From assembly GCF_024436375.1 (NCBI RefSeq), contig NZ_JAFMZM010000002.1, forward strand, positions 620,001 to 684,000: DNA of 64,000 nucleotides, given 5' to 3'. This document shows positions 48,698 through 58,412 of this stretch, in pieces. Under the pieces are notes generated by a model. The model did no database searches. It was not told the origin of the DNA and saw only the letters and a list, made by a program, of their open reading frames with translations. Each line of letters opens with the position of its first letter. The stretch's first letter is position 1. A program made the translations under genes and the position numbers. This stretch comes from Nocardioides astragali (GTDB lineage: Bacteria; Actinomycetota; Actinomycetes; Propionibacteriales; Nocardioidaceae).

Positions 48698-49672
48698 ATG
48701 GCGCAGCCTCGAGCAGAGCGGCTGATGAACCTGCACATCCTGCTGCTCGGCGCCAAGCGCTTCATCGGCAAGGACGCCATCCGCGAGGCCTGCTACGCCG
48801 ACCACCCGCGCAACGCCACGGGCGACGAGGCGTTCGAGCGTGCCTTCGAGCGTGACAAGGACGCGTTGCGGCAGATAGGGGCGGTGATCGAGGTCGGCAG
48901 CGCCGACGCGTTCTTCGACGACGAGATCGGCTACCGCATCCCCACCGAGCAGACCTCGCTGCCGGAGATCCGCTTCGAGTCCGACGAGGCCGCCGTGCTC
49001 GGCCTGGCTGCGCAGGTCTGGCAGCAGGCCACGCTCGCCAAGGCGACCGGTCGGGCGCTGGCCAAGCTCAAGGGCCAGGGCGTGGAGATCGACCCGTCGC
49101 GCCTGGAGGTCGTCGCCCCGGCGATCACCGCCGACGAGCCCGCCTTCGAGCCGCTGTGGGACGCGGTCGGCAAGCGTCGGCAGGTCAGCTTCCCCTACCA
49201 GCGGGCCAGCGAGACGGAGCCCACCACCCGCCGCGTACAGCCGTGGGGCCTGGCCCGGTCCTCGGGCCGCTGGTACGTCGTCGGCTTCGACGTCGACCGC
49301 GGCGCCGAGCGGGTCTTCCGGCTGTCCCGCATCGTCGGGCCGGTCCGCGCCAGCGGCAGGTCCGGGGCGTACGACGTGCCGCCCGGCACCGACGTACGCG
49401 CGGTCGCCCGCCGCCTCTCGCCCTCCTTTCCCTCGGTCCGAGCCGAGATCCGGGTGCGGCAGGGGACCGGCCTGGGCCTGCGCCGGCGCGCCGAGTCGGT
49501 GGCACCGATCGAGGAGCGTCCCGGGTGGGACCGCGTGGTGGTGGAGGGCCCGGTCCACGAGGTCTCCGACGACGTGCTCACCTACGGCGCCGATGTGGTC
49601 GTCGAGGCTCCGGAGTCCCTGCGCGACGAGGTCGTCTCCCGACTGCGAGCGGTTGCGGAGGGACCACGATGA
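48698..49672 (+). CDS. pafB: WYL-domain regulator PafB
   Basis: With PafC forms the heterodimeric activator of the mycobacterial-type, LexA-independent DNA damage response. The 324-aa protein has an N-terminal winged helix (RAERLMNLHILLLGAKRF) and a WYL domain (about 150-235; RRVQPWGLARSSGRWYVVGFD) followed by the WYL C-terminal extension. Its stop overlaps the pafC start (ATGA). Confidence 0.94.
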   Translation: MAQPRAERLMNLHILLLGAKRFIGKDAIREACYADHPRNATGDEAFERAFERDKDALRQIGAVIEVGSADAFFDDEIGYRIPTEQTSLPEIRFESDEAAVLGLAAQVWQQATLAKATGRALAKLKGQGVEIDPSRLEVVAPAITADEPAFEPLWDAVGKRRQVSFPYQRASETEPTTRRVQPWGLARSSGRWYVVGFDVDRGAERVFRLSRIVGPVRASGRSGAYDVPPGTDVRAVARRLSPSFPSVRAEIRVRQGTGLGLRRRAESVAPIEERPGWDRVVVEGPVHEVSDDVLTYGADVVVEAPESLRDEVVSRLRAVAEGPR

Positions 49673-50664
49673 GCACGCAGCCCGGTGACACCGCCCCCGA
49701 CCAGGTCGCCCGCCTGCTCGCCCTGGTGCCCTACCTCCTCGCGCGCGGGGAGGTGCGCCTCGACGACGCAGCGGCGCACTTCGGCACCGACGCCGACCAG
49801 ATCGAGCGCGACCTGCGCCTGCTCTTCATGACCGGAGTCTCGCCCGGCCTGCCGGGTGACCTGATCGAGGTGGACCTGGAGGCACTGGAGGGCGATCGCA
49901 TCATCCGGGTCGACAACGCCGACTACCTCGCCCGGCCGGTCCGGTTCTCGCCCGCTGAGGCCACGTCGCTGGTGGTGGCGCTGCGGACCATGGTCGAGGC
50001 GGCACCCGAGGAGGCCCGCGACGTCATCGAGCGCACCCTGACCAAGCTCGAGCAGGCGGCCGGCCAGGACGGCGAGGGACTGCTGCGGCTGCACGTGACC
50101 CCGACACCCCTGGAGGCCAGTGCGGTGGTGCCGGTGCTGGAGGCGGCCCTCGCTCACGGCAGGCAGGTGGAGATCACCTACTACGTGCCCTCCCGCGACC
50201 AGGAGTCGCAGCGTCTCGTGGACCCGCGCGGGCTGGCCCGGGTCGAGGACCTGCTCTACCTCGACGCGTGGTGCCACACCGCGCAGGGCGACCGGGCCTT
50301 CCGCGTGGATCGGATCCTCTCCGCCAGAGAGCTGGACACCCCCGTCGCCGACCCCGGCGCCCGCGCCCGGGACCTGACCGGCGGCTGGTTCACCGACGCC
50401 GAGACCACGACGGTCACGCTCCGCCTCGCACCTCCCGCGCGCTGGGTCGTGGAGTACTACCAGGTCACGGCGCAGCGTCCCGGACCGGACGGGACGATCG
50501 ACGTGGACCTCGAGGTCGCGAGCGAGCAGTGGGTCCAGTCGCTGCTCCTCCGGCTGGCGCCCCACGCCACGCTGCTCGCCCCCGCCCACTTCGCGGACGC
50601 CTTCACAGCCGCGGCACGGGCAACCCTCAACCTCTACGAAGATGACGGCGTAGACTTGTCCTGA
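49669..50664 (+). CDS. pafC: WYL-domain regulator PafC
   Basis: Partner of PafB. The 331-aa protein has a winged-helix start (DQVARLLALVPYLLARGEVRLDDAAAHFG), a WYL domain (RQVEITYYVPSRDQESQRLVDPRGLARVEDLLYLDAWC) and the C-terminal extension. ATG 49669 lies within the pafB stop, so the two are made in step. Confidence 0.94.
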   Translation: MSTQPGDTAPDQVARLLALVPYLLARGEVRLDDAAAHFGTDADQIERDLRLLFMTGVSPGLPGDLIEVDLEALEGDRIIRVDNADYLARPVRFSPAEATSLVVALRTMVEAAPEEARDVIERTLTKLEQAAGQDGEGLLRLHVTPTPLEASAVVPVLEAALAHGRQVEITYYVPSRDQESQRLVDPRGLARVEDLLYLDAWCHTAQGDRAFRVDRILSARELDTPVADPGARARDLTGGWFTDAETTTVTLRLAPPARWVVEYYQVTAQRPGPDGTIDVDLEVASEQWVQSLLLRLAPHATLLAPAHFADAFTAAARATLNLYEDDGVDLS

Positions 50665-50715
50665 AGGCCGCAGGACCCACCTCTCTCGCAATCCCACACT
50701 TATCGGAGTGACCTC

Positions 50716-51000
50716 ATGATCAACACCTTGATCGGCATGCCGCAGGGTCTGGAGTGGCTGGTGATCCTGGCGATCGTCGTCCTCGTGTTCGGCGCCGCCA
50801 AGCTGCCCGACCTGGCCCGGAGCTCGGGGCAGGCACTGCGGATCTTCAAGACCGAGACCAAGGACCTGCGCGACGGCGACGACAAGGACAAGTCGCCCGA
50901 GCAGCGCGAGATCGAGGCCCGCAACGAGGCAGCCGACGAGTCCCGCACCCAGGCCACGGGTGACGTCGTCCGTGAGCAACGTGACGACACCACCGCCTGA
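50716..51000 (+). CDS. tatA: Tat translocase subunit TatA
   Basis: Pore-forming subunit for export of folded proteins. The 94-aa protein has one transmembrane helix (about 12-28), the FGAAKLPDLARSSG amphipathic-helix motif and a charged C-terminal tail. CGGAGTG precedes the ATG. tatC follows 6 bp downstream. Confidence 0.95.
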   Translation: MINTLIGMPQGLEWLVILAIVVLVFGAAKLPDLARSSGQALRIFKTETKDLRDGDDKDKSPEQREIEARNEAADESRTQATGDVVREQRDDTTA

Positions 51001-51006
51001 CCTCGG

Positions 51007-51843
51007 GTGAGGATCGCTGGTCTCGTCGGCCTGTTCAAGGGCCGGCCGCACCATGACGTCGGCCCGGACGGCCGGATGGCCCTCTCCGACCACTTCCGGG
51101 AGTTCCGGGCCCGACTGCTGCGCTGCCTGCTCGTCTTCGCCATCGCCTTCGCGCTCGCGATCGTCTTCCGACACGCCCTCTACGACGCGGTCTACGGCCC
51201 CTACTCCGCCGCGCAGGCCAAGCTGCCCGAGGGCAAGACGGTGGCCACGACGAGCGGCGCCGGAGCGGGCCTGCTCCTCTGGCTGACGCTCGGCAGCTTC
51301 GCGGCCCTGGTGGTGACCGCCCCCTACTGGCTCTACCAGATCTGGGCGTTCGTGGTCCCCGGGCTCTACGCCCGTGAGCGGAAGATGAGCCGCATCTTCG
51401 CGGCGGTCGCCGGCCCCCTGTTCATCGCGGGCGTCGCGCTCGGCTACCTCACGCTGCCTCTGGCACTCGAGGTGCTGATCGGATTCAACCCCGAGGGCGT
51501 CACCAACCTCACCGACTTCAACGACTACCTCCAGTTCTTCACTCGCACCCTGTTCGTGTTCGGCCTCGCGTTCAACATCCCGGTGTTCGTGGTCCTGCTC
51601 AACCTCGCCGGCGTCGTGAAGGGCGCGTCGCTCAAGGCCTACCGACCCTGGATCATCATCGGCACGTTCATCTTCGCGGCGGTCGCCACTCCCTCGGCCG
51701 ACCCCTTCTCGATGCTGATGATGGCGGTGCCGATGGTCGTGCTGTTCTTCCTCTCCGAGGCGATCGCCCGGTTCAACGACCGACGCCGCGCCCGCCGGGC
51801 GCCCAACGCCGGCCTGGCGCCCGACGAGCTCTCCCAGATCTGA
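51007..51843 (+). CDS. tatC: Tat translocase subunit TatC
   Basis: Receptor for twin-arginine signal peptides. The 278-aa protein has about six membrane helices with the conserved ALSDHFREFRARLLRCL opening and VVTAPYWLYQIWAFVVPGLYARERK. GTG start at 51007; an in-frame ATG lies at 51076 (MALSDHFRE), so the first ~23 residues may not all be translated. tatB is not in the window, as expected in actinobacteria. Confidence 0.94.
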   Translation: MRIAGLVGLFKGRPHHDVGPDGRMALSDHFREFRARLLRCLLVFAIAFALAIVFRHALYDAVYGPYSAAQAKLPEGKTVATTSGAGAGLLLWLTLGSFAALVVTAPYWLYQIWAFVVPGLYARERKMSRIFAAVAGPLFIAGVALGYLTLPLALEVLIGFNPEGVTNLTDFNDYLQFFTRTLFVFGLAFNIPVFVVLLNLAGVVKGASLKAYRPWIIIGTFIFAAVATPSADPFSMLMMAVPMVVLFFLSEAIARFNDRRRARRAPNAGLAPDELSQI

Positions 51844-51875
51844 GCAGTGCCGAGGGGGTCTGACAGTCTGGACCC

Positions 51876-52268
51876 ATGCAGGCCGCGATCACCGACATCG
51901 ATCCGTTCGACCTGCCCGAGTGGCTCGGGACCCACGACGTGGTGTGGCGCTCCGACACCGGTCTCGGTGCCGGCCACCTGGTGCGGGGCCGGCTGACCGC
52001 CGACGGCGAGGCGGACGTGGTGTGCGACCTCCTGGCCGTCGACGAGGCCTATCCCGCGCCCGTCGTCGACGACGCCACCCGGCTGCGGGTGCACCAGGCG
52101 TGGCGCCACGGGCAGGTGGTGATCGGCGAGATCGACTCCCGGATGCTGCTCGCGGTGCCCGGGACCGGCTTCGGCCCGGACGTCGTCCTGGACGCCCTGG
52201 GTCGGCTGGCCCGCGCCGTCGGCGCCAAGGCCGAACGTTACGCGGCCCTGCTGCGGCTGACGGGCTAG
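51876..52268 (+). CDS. conserved-looking 130-aa protein of unknown function
   Basis: Family not recognised (MQAAITDIDPFDLPEWLGTHDVVWRSDTG…). No signal or membrane helix. CAGTCT at 51864-51869 lies 6 nt before the ATG, a leaderless arrangement with an imperfect box. Located between tatC and the lipid kinase gene. Confidence 0.7.
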   Translation: MQAAITDIDPFDLPEWLGTHDVVWRSDTGLGAGHLVRGRLTADGEADVVCDLLAVDEAYPAPVVDDATRLRVHQAWRHGQVVIGEIDSRMLLAVPGTGFGPDVVLDALGRLARAVGAKAERYAALLRLTG

Positions 52269-52291
52269 AAGCGGGGGATAGGGTCGCGCTC

Positions 52292-53197
52292 ATGCACGAC
52301 CCCGCTGAGCCCGGCCCCTCTGTGCGGGGGCGCGAGATCGCACTCCTGACCAACCCCACCTCGGGAAGGGGCAAGGGCGCCCGGCACCGCGACGCCGCAC
52401 TCGCCCGGCTGCGGGAGAGCGGCTTCGTCGTGCGCAACCTGCAGGGTCGCGATGCCGACGAGGCGGCCGACCTGGCCCGCGGCTGCGTGGCCGACGGGGT
52501 CGAGGCGCTGGTCGTGTGCGGAGGCGACGGGCTGGTGCATCTCGGCGTGCAGGCGGTCGCCGGCAGCGGCGTACCTCTCGGGCTGATCCCCAGCGGCACC
52601 GGCAACGACGTGGCCCGCTACCTCGGCCTGCCCCGCACCGACCCGGTGGCGGCGGCCGACCGGATCATCGCCTCCCGCCGGCGCACCATCGACCTGGCAC
52701 GCAGCGGTGACCGCTACTTCGTCACGGTGCTGGCCGCGGGCTTCGACGCGATCGTCAACGAGCGGGCCAACGCCATGACCTGGCCCCGAGGGCAGATGCG
52801 CTACAACCTGGCCACGCTGGCCGAGCTGCGCATCTTCCGCCCGATCCCCTATGTCCTCCAGCTCGACGACGAGACCATCGAGCACGAGGCGATGCTCGTC
52901 GCCGTCGGCAACGGCCCGTCCTTCGGCGGTGGCCTGCGGATCACGGAGGGCGCGCTGCTCGACGACGGGCTGCTCGACGTCGTGGTCATCACCCGGATGA
53001 GCAAGCCCAAGCTCGTGCGCTCCTACCCGCGGCTCTTCACGGGGAAGATCGACGGAGTGGCGGAGTACGTCCACCGGCGGGTCAAGTCGGTGACGGTGGC
53101 CGCCCCCGGCATCGTGGCGTACGCCGACGGCGAGCGCTTCGGCGCCCTGCCGCTCACGATCGAGTGCGTCCCGGGTGCACTGGAGGTGATCGCATGA
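52292..53197 (+). CDS. diacylglycerol/lipid kinase family protein, copy 2
   Basis: A 301-aa DagK/YegS-type kinase with GGDGLVHLGVQAVAG and PLGLIPSGTGNDVARYLGLP. ATG 52292 lies 7 nt after TAGGGT (52279-52284), so the long frame upstream is rejected. Its stop overlaps the helY start (ATGA). Paralogue of the gene at 6727-7662; a tatC-dagK-helY order is common in this group. Confidence 0.9.
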   Translation: MHDPAEPGPSVRGREIALLTNPTSGRGKGARHRDAALARLRESGFVVRNLQGRDADEAADLARGCVADGVEALVVCGGDGLVHLGVQAVAGSGVPLGLIPSGTGNDVARYLGLPRTDPVAAADRIIASRRRTIDLARSGDRYFVTVLAAGFDAIVNERANAMTWPRGQMRYNLATLAELRIFRPIPYVLQLDDETIEHEAMLVAVGNGPSFGGGLRITEGALLDDGLLDVVVITRMSKPKLVRSYPRLFTGKIDGVAEYVHRRVKSVTVAAPGIVAYADGERFGALPLTIECVPGALEVIA

Positions 53198-55992
53198 GCG
53201 AGGACCACGCGGCGCCGGCCGAGCGCTATGCCGCGTTCATGCGAGGCAAGGACTTCCCGATGCTCCAGGACTTCGCCGGCCTCTACGGCTTCGAGCTCGA
53301 CGACTTCCAGGTCCGGGCGTGCCAGGAGATCGAGAGCGGTCGCGGCGTGCTGGTCGCGGCCCCCACCGGGTCGGGCAAGACGATCGTCGGCGAGTTCGCC
53401 ATCCACCTCGCGCTGCAGACCGGGCGCAAGGCGTTCTACACGACGCCGATCAAGGCGCTGTCCAACCAGAAGTACCACGACCTGGTGAAGCGCTACGGCG
53501 CCGACAACGTCGGCCTGCTGACCGGCGACAACGTGGTCAACGGCGAGGCGCCGGTCGTCGTGATGACCACCGAGGTGCTGCGCAACATGCTGTACGCCGG
53601 CTCCCGCACCCTGCTGGGTCTCGGCTACGTCGTGATGGACGAGGTGCACTACCTCGCCGACCGGATGCGTGGAGCGGTCTGGGAGGAGGTCATCATCCAC
53701 CTGCCGGAGTCGGTGACGCTGGTGTCGCTGTCGGCGACCGTCTCCAACGCCGAGGAGTTCGGCGAGTGGCTGGAGACCGTTCGCGGCGAGACGACGACGA
53801 TCCTGGAGGAGAAGCGGCCGGTGCCGCTCTTCCAGCACGTCATGGTGGGCCGTCGACTGCTCGACCTGTTCGCCTCCTCCGACGTCGACGCCAGCGCGGG
53901 CTTCGTCAAGGAGGGTGCCCCGGTCAACGACGAGCTGACCCGGATCGCACGCGACGACTGGGCCAGCTCGCGCCTGATGCGGGACCGGCGCTCGCCGCGC
54001 AAGGGCAAGCCGGGGTCGTCCAAGAACCCCCGGGCGGTCGGCAACGGCCGCCGCGTGTGGATCCCCAGTCGCGTGGAGGTGGTCGAGCGCCTCGACCGCG
54101 AAGGGCTGCTGCCGGCCATCGTCTTCATCTTCAGCAGGGCCGGCTGCGACGCGGCGGTCACCCAGCTGGTCTCGGCCAACACCCGGCTCACGAGCGCGGC
54201 CGAGCGCGACGAGATCTTCGCGCGCGTCGAGGAGGCCTCCCGCTCGCTGCCCGAGGAGGACCTGCACGTCCTCGGCTACCACGAGTTCCTCGACGGCCTC
54301 ACCCGCGGCGTCGCGGCCCACCACGCGGGGCTCCTGCCGGCCTTCAAGCAGGTGGTGGAGGAGCTCTTCCAGGAGGGCCTGGTCAAGGTCGTCTTCGCCA
54401 CCGAGACCCTCGCCCTCGGCATCAACATGCCGGCGCGGACCGTGGTCATCGAGAAGCTGTCGAAGTGGAACGGCGAGACCCACGCCGACCTGACGCCGGG
54501 GGAGTACACCCAGCTCACCGGGCGAGCCGGTCGCCGCGGCCTCGACATCGAGGGCCACGGCGTCGTGCTCTACCAGCCCGGCATGAACCCGCGGGAGGTC
54601 GCGGGCCTGGCCTCGACGCGCACCTATCCGTTGCGCTCGTCCTTCCGGCCGTCCTACAACATGGCGGTCAACCTCGTGCACCAGTTCGGCCGCGCGCGCT
54701 CCCGCGAGCTCCTGGAGCAGTCCTTCGCGCAGTTCCAGGCCGACAAGGCGGTCGTCGGGCTCGCCCGGCAGGTGCACAAGGCCGAGGAGGCGCTCGACGG
54801 CTACCGGGAGGCGGCCACGTGCCACGTCGGCGACTTCATGGAGTACGCCGCCCTGCGCCGACGGATCTCCGACCTCGAGAAGGGCGCCGCCCGCGAGCGC
54901 AAGCAGGACCGACGCGCCGAGGCGCTGGACTCCCTCGGCAAACTGCGCCCCGGGGACGTGATCCATGTGCCGGCGGGGAAGTTCAGCGGCCTCGCCGTGG
55001 TGATCGACCCCGGTCACTCCGCTGACGAGCCACGCCCCTACGTCGTGACGGCCGACCGCCAGGCACGTCGGCTCGCTCCGATGGACTTCCCGGTCCCCGT
55101 GCAGGCGCTCGGCCGGCTGCGGATCCCCAAGTCGTTCAACGGTCGCAACCCCGCCATGCGTCGCGACCTCGCGACGGCGCTGCGGTCCAAGGCACACGAC
55201 CTCGACGGCCCCGCCCCGCGGCGCAGTCAGCAGCAGGACTCCTTCAGCGACACCCCGACCGACCGCGAGATCGGCAGGTTGCGGGCCGAGCTGAAGTCGC
55301 ACCCCTGCCACCAGTGCCCCGAGCGCGAGGACCACGCCCGGTGGGCCGAGCGGTGGTTCAAGCTGCAGCGCGACACCGAGACGTTGAAGCGTCGCGTGGA
55401 GACCCGCACCAACACGGTCGCTCGCACCTTCGACCGCGTCTGCGACGTCCTCACCGCGCTGGGCTACCTCGACGGCGACAAGGTGACCGAGCAGGGCGCC
55501 CACCTGCGCAGGATCTACACCGACATGGACCTCGTCGCGGCCGAGGCGATCCGGGCGGGGCTCTTCGACGAGCTCGCGCCCTCGGAGCTTGCTGCGGTGC
55601 TGTCCGCGCTCGTGTTCGAGGCGCGGCGCGCCGACGACGCGTCGTCGCCGAAGATGCCCGGCGGCCAGGTGCGGCCGGTGCTCGCCGAGGTCGTACGCCT
55701 CTGGGGCCAGCTCGACGCGCTCGAGCGCGACCACAAGCTCGACTTCCTCCGCGAGCCCGACGTCGGCTTCGCGTGGGCTGCCTGGCGGTGGGCCGAGGGC
55801 GACGACCTCGACGACGTCCTGATGGTGACCGGCCTGTCGGCCGGCGACTTCGTGCGCTGGATGAAGCAGCTGCTCGACCTGTGCGGCCAGGTGGCCGACG
55901 CGGCCGGTGACAAGCAGCTGCGCGACACGGCGCGCGCGACGGCCAAGGCGCTCAAGCGGGGCGTGATCGCCTACAGCGTGCTGGCGGAATAG
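53194..55992 (+). CDS. helY: Ski2-like DEAD/DEAH helicase HelY
   Basis: A 932-aa ATP-dependent helicase of the Ski2/Mtr4 type, thought to act on RNA. Motifs: APTGSGKT (56-63), TTPIKALSNQK, DEVH (149-152), SATVSN, and GRAGRRG (443-449). A long insert rich in basic residues (about 255-290) and a C-terminal DSHCT-like domain follow, with a CHQCPEREDHARW cysteine pair. Coupled to the kinase gene by an ATGA overlap. Confidence 0.94.
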   Translation: MSEDHAAPAERYAAFMRGKDFPMLQDFAGLYGFELDDFQVRACQEIESGRGVLVAAPTGSGKTIVGEFAIHLALQTGRKAFYTTPIKALSNQKYHDLVKRYGADNVGLLTGDNVVNGEAPVVVMTTEVLRNMLYAGSRTLLGLGYVVMDEVHYLADRMRGAVWEEVIIHLPESVTLVSLSATVSNAEEFGEWLETVRGETTTILEEKRPVPLFQHVMVGRRLLDLFASSDVDASAGFVKEGAPVNDELTRIARDDWASSRLMRDRRSPRKGKPGSSKNPRAVGNGRRVWIPSRVEVVERLDREGLLPAIVFIFSRAGCDAAVTQLVSANTRLTSAAERDEIFARVEEASRSLPEEDLHVLGYHEFLDGLTRGVAAHHAGLLPAFKQVVEELFQEGLVKVVFATETLALGINMPARTVVIEKLSKWNGETHADLTPGEYTQLTGRAGRRGLDIEGHGVVLYQPGMNPREVAGLASTRTYPLRSSFRPSYNMAVNLVHQFGRARSRELLEQSFAQFQADKAVVGLARQVHKAEEALDGYREAATCHVGDFMEYAALRRRISDLEKGAARERKQDRRAEALDSLGKLRPGDVIHVPAGKFSGLAVVIDPGHSADEPRPYVVTADRQARRLAPMDFPVPVQALGRLRIPKSFNGRNPAMRRDLATALRSKAHDLDGPAPRRSQQQDSFSDTPTDREIGRLRAELKSHPCHQCPEREDHARWAERWFKLQRDTETLKRRVETRTNTVARTFDRVCDVLTALGYLDGDKVTEQGAHLRRIYTDMDLVAAEAIRAGLFDELAPSELAAVLSALVFEARRADDASSPKMPGGQVRPVLAEVVRLWGQLDALERDHKLDFLREPDVGFAWAAWRWAEGDDLDDVLMVTGLSAGDFVRWMKQLLDLCGQVADAAGDKQLRDTARATAKALKRGVIAYSVLAE

Positions 55993-56067
55993 CGGCGCGA
56001 CGTCGGCAACCAGACCCGGTCGGCGCGCGTCTCCACCTCCAGAAGCGTACGACTACGAGGGGGAACC

Positions 56068-57438
56068 ATGCGACGGATGATCGTCGGAGTCACGTCGGCG
56101 GCGTTGCTGCCACTGTTGCTGACCGGCACGACGGGCGGGTCCGCCAGCGCGGACCCCGCCCCCGACGTGAAGAGGGTCGAGCGGGCCTACGGCGACGGTG
56201 CGGTGCGGCTCGAGGCCCGACAGGGCGTGGACGTCACGTTCCGCGCCCGGCGCGGCGACCGGGTGATGCTCGACGTGCGGATGCACCGGATCTATGACAA
56301 GTCCCCGTGCTGGGGCACGCAGGCGCTCGTCGACGGGCGCGGCCGGCGTACGGCGCCGCTCGATCCCATCAGCGGGACGAGGGTCTTCAAGGTGCGGACC
56401 ACCGGCCGCGCAGTGCTGAGCTTCCGCGGGAGGTGCGCCTCCGGGAAGGGCCATACCCCGCACGCCGCGTGGGCGCAGCTGACGAAGGTCCGCACGCGCG
56501 AGGTGCAGCGGAACGCACGCACCTCGGTCCGCGAGCCGCGGCGCGGTTACGTCGACATCGCCTACGTCCGCGTCGCGCATGACGGCCGTGACACGCTGAC
56601 CCTCCGCGCCCCCGACGGCTCCGTCCAGGAGATTCGCAGAGGTCGGGTCCTCGTCGGCAACCGAGTGGTCTGGCAGGTCGCCGTCCCCGCGATGTCGGTC
56701 GAGGCAGGACAGCGCTACGTGCTTGACTACCCGAGCGACTACAACGCCCGACTGACGAGCGGGCAGGTGGTCGGAATGGCGGTGGGGGAGTCGGGGTACG
56801 CCGAGTCCCTGCAGGCGAACGAGCACCGGGTGGCGCTCGACGACCCAGCGCTCACGCTCCCGGCCGAGCCCGGACGCGAGCACATCCTGATCTACGAGGC
56901 GACGCCCGAGGACCGCGCCTACGTCATTCCGGTCGGCCTCCCCTCCCAGCAGGCACACCTGGACGACGCGCACCTGCGGTGGGGGACGTGGCGGCGGTAC
57001 CCGGGGGGGCCAGACGACGACAACCCGTCCCTGCAGCGCACGATCGTCTTCAGTGACCGCGAGGGGGCCGACCCGCAGTCGCAGCAGGTGCGCGTGCGAC
57101 GCACGGTGCGCGTGCCCGACCTGGTCGTGGGCGGCGCCGCCGTGACCTTCGCGTCCGCGGATCCCGGGACCCGCTTCGTGTCGACGATCCCCGTCAGCGC
57201 CGCCGACATGGTCCGGCTGACGGCCAGCAACGCCTCCGCAACCGGGCCGTGGGAGACCGACGTACCACCCGTGTCCGTGCTCTGCGACCGCGACTGCTAT
57301 CAGACGGGGTTGACGGTCCGCCCGGAGGAACTGGTGGCCGACGGCTGGATTCACAGGGCGAAGTCACACGAGCTGCTCTTCTACTTCGAGCCGAACGCGA
57401 CCGGCAGCGTGACGCTGCAGCTCACTGACATCCCGTAG
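56068..57438 (+). CDS. secreted protein of unknown function
   Basis: A 456-aa protein with a signal peptide (MRRMIVGVTSAALLPLLLTG, cleavage probably after SASA near residue 28). No domain recognised; the mature part is beta-rich with a few Cys (two near residues 81 and 123, two in LCDRDCY). GAGGGGGAACC precedes the ATG. It is transcribed as a single gene between helY and the exonuclease gene. Confidence 0.65.
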   Translation: MRRMIVGVTSAALLPLLLTGTTGGSASADPAPDVKRVERAYGDGAVRLEARQGVDVTFRARRGDRVMLDVRMHRIYDKSPCWGTQALVDGRGRRTAPLDPISGTRVFKVRTTGRAVLSFRGRCASGKGHTPHAAWAQLTKVRTREVQRNARTSVREPRRGYVDIAYVRVAHDGRDTLTLRAPDGSVQEIRRGRVLVGNRVVWQVAVPAMSVEAGQRYVLDYPSDYNARLTSGQVVGMAVGESGYAESLQANEHRVALDDPALTLPAEPGREHILIYEATPEDRAYVIPVGLPSQQAHLDDAHLRWGTWRRYPGGPDDDNPSLQRTIVFSDREGADPQSQQVRVRRTVRVPDLVVGGAAVTFASADPGTRFVSTIPVSAADMVRLTASNASATGPWETDVPPVSVLCDRDCYQTGLTVRPEELVADGWIHRAKSHELLFYFEPNATGSVTLQLTDIP

Positions 57439-57467
57439 CCGTCGGAGGGGTGTGGGAGGCTGCCGCC

Positions 57468-58403
57468 ATGGCCACTGGCGACCGCCTCCTGCTCCTCGAC
57501 ACCGCCTCGCTCTACTTCCGGGCGTTCTTCGGGGTGCCCGACTCGGTGAAGGCACCCGACGGCACCCCCGTCAACGCCGTTCGAGGGCTGATGGACTTCA
57601 TCAGCCGGCTGGTGGGGGAGTACGACCCGACCCATCTCGCCTGCTGCTGGGACGACGACTGGCGTCCGCAGTGGCGGGTCGATCTGATCCCGTCCTACAA
57701 GGCGCACCGCGTCGAGCAGGCCCGGCCGGGACCGTCGCCCGACGTCGAGGAGGTGCCCGACCCGCTCGAGACCCAGATCCCGGTCATCGTCTCGGTCCTC
57801 GAGGCCTACGGCATCCCGATCGTCGGGCACGCCCAGATGGAGGCCGACGACGTGATCGGCACCCTGGCGACCGGAGCCGGGATGCCGGTGGACATCGTGA
57901 CCGGCGACCGCGACCTGTTCCAGCTCGTCGACGACGAGGCGCAGGTACGGGTGCTCTATGTCGCCCGCGGGGTCAGCCGGCACGAGCGGGTCGACAACGC
58001 CTGGGTGCGGGCCAAGTACGGCGTCGACGCCCGCCAGTACGCCGACCTCGCGACGCTGCGCGGTGACACCTCCGACGGCCTGCCTGGCGTGGCGGGCGTG
58101 GGGGACAAGACCGCCGCCACCCTGCTGAACCGCTTCGGCACGATCGGGGCGATCATCGAGGCCGCTGGCGACCCCGACTCCGACATGGGGCCCGGGCCGC
58201 GGGGGAAGATCAGGGCCGCCGCCGACTACCTCGCGGTCGCCCCCGAGGTGGTCGCCGTACGCCGCGACCTCGACCTCGGCTCGCGCGACCTCACTCGGCC
58301 GCGTACGCCGGCCGACCACGACGCCGTTGTGGCGCTGGACCAGCAGTGGGCCCTCGGTTCGTCTGCCGTGCGTTTGGTGGAGGCCCTGTCCGGCTCCCAC
58401 TAG
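57468..58403 (+). CDS. 5'-3' exonuclease (polymerase-I-type nuclease domain)
   Basis: A 311-aa stand-alone 5' nuclease, like the N-terminal domain of DNA polymerase I, for removing flaps or RNA primers. Acidic metal-site motifs are visible (LLLDTASLYFRAFFG, EADDVIG, TGDRDLFQLV) and the helix-hairpin motif DGLPGVAGVGDKTAATLL. Polymerase domains are absent; most actinobacteria carry such a short extra nuclease besides PolA. Confidence 0.9.
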   Translation: MATGDRLLLLDTASLYFRAFFGVPDSVKAPDGTPVNAVRGLMDFISRLVGEYDPTHLACCWDDDWRPQWRVDLIPSYKAHRVEQARPGPSPDVEEVPDPLETQIPVIVSVLEAYGIPIVGHAQMEADDVIGTLATGAGMPVDIVTGDRDLFQLVDDEAQVRVLYVARGVSRHERVDNAWVRAKYGVDARQYADLATLRGDTSDGLPGVAGVGDKTAATLLNRFGTIGAIIEAAGDPDSDMGPGPRGKIRAAADYLAVAPEVVAVRRDLDLGSRDLTRPRTPADHDAVVALDQQWALGSSAVRLVEALSGSH

Positions 58404-58412
58404 GGTGAGGTC

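Noticed and set aside
48698..50664. Defence role for the WYL proteins
   Set aside because: Gene order and tandem WYL architecture identify them as PafB and PafC of the DNA damage response.
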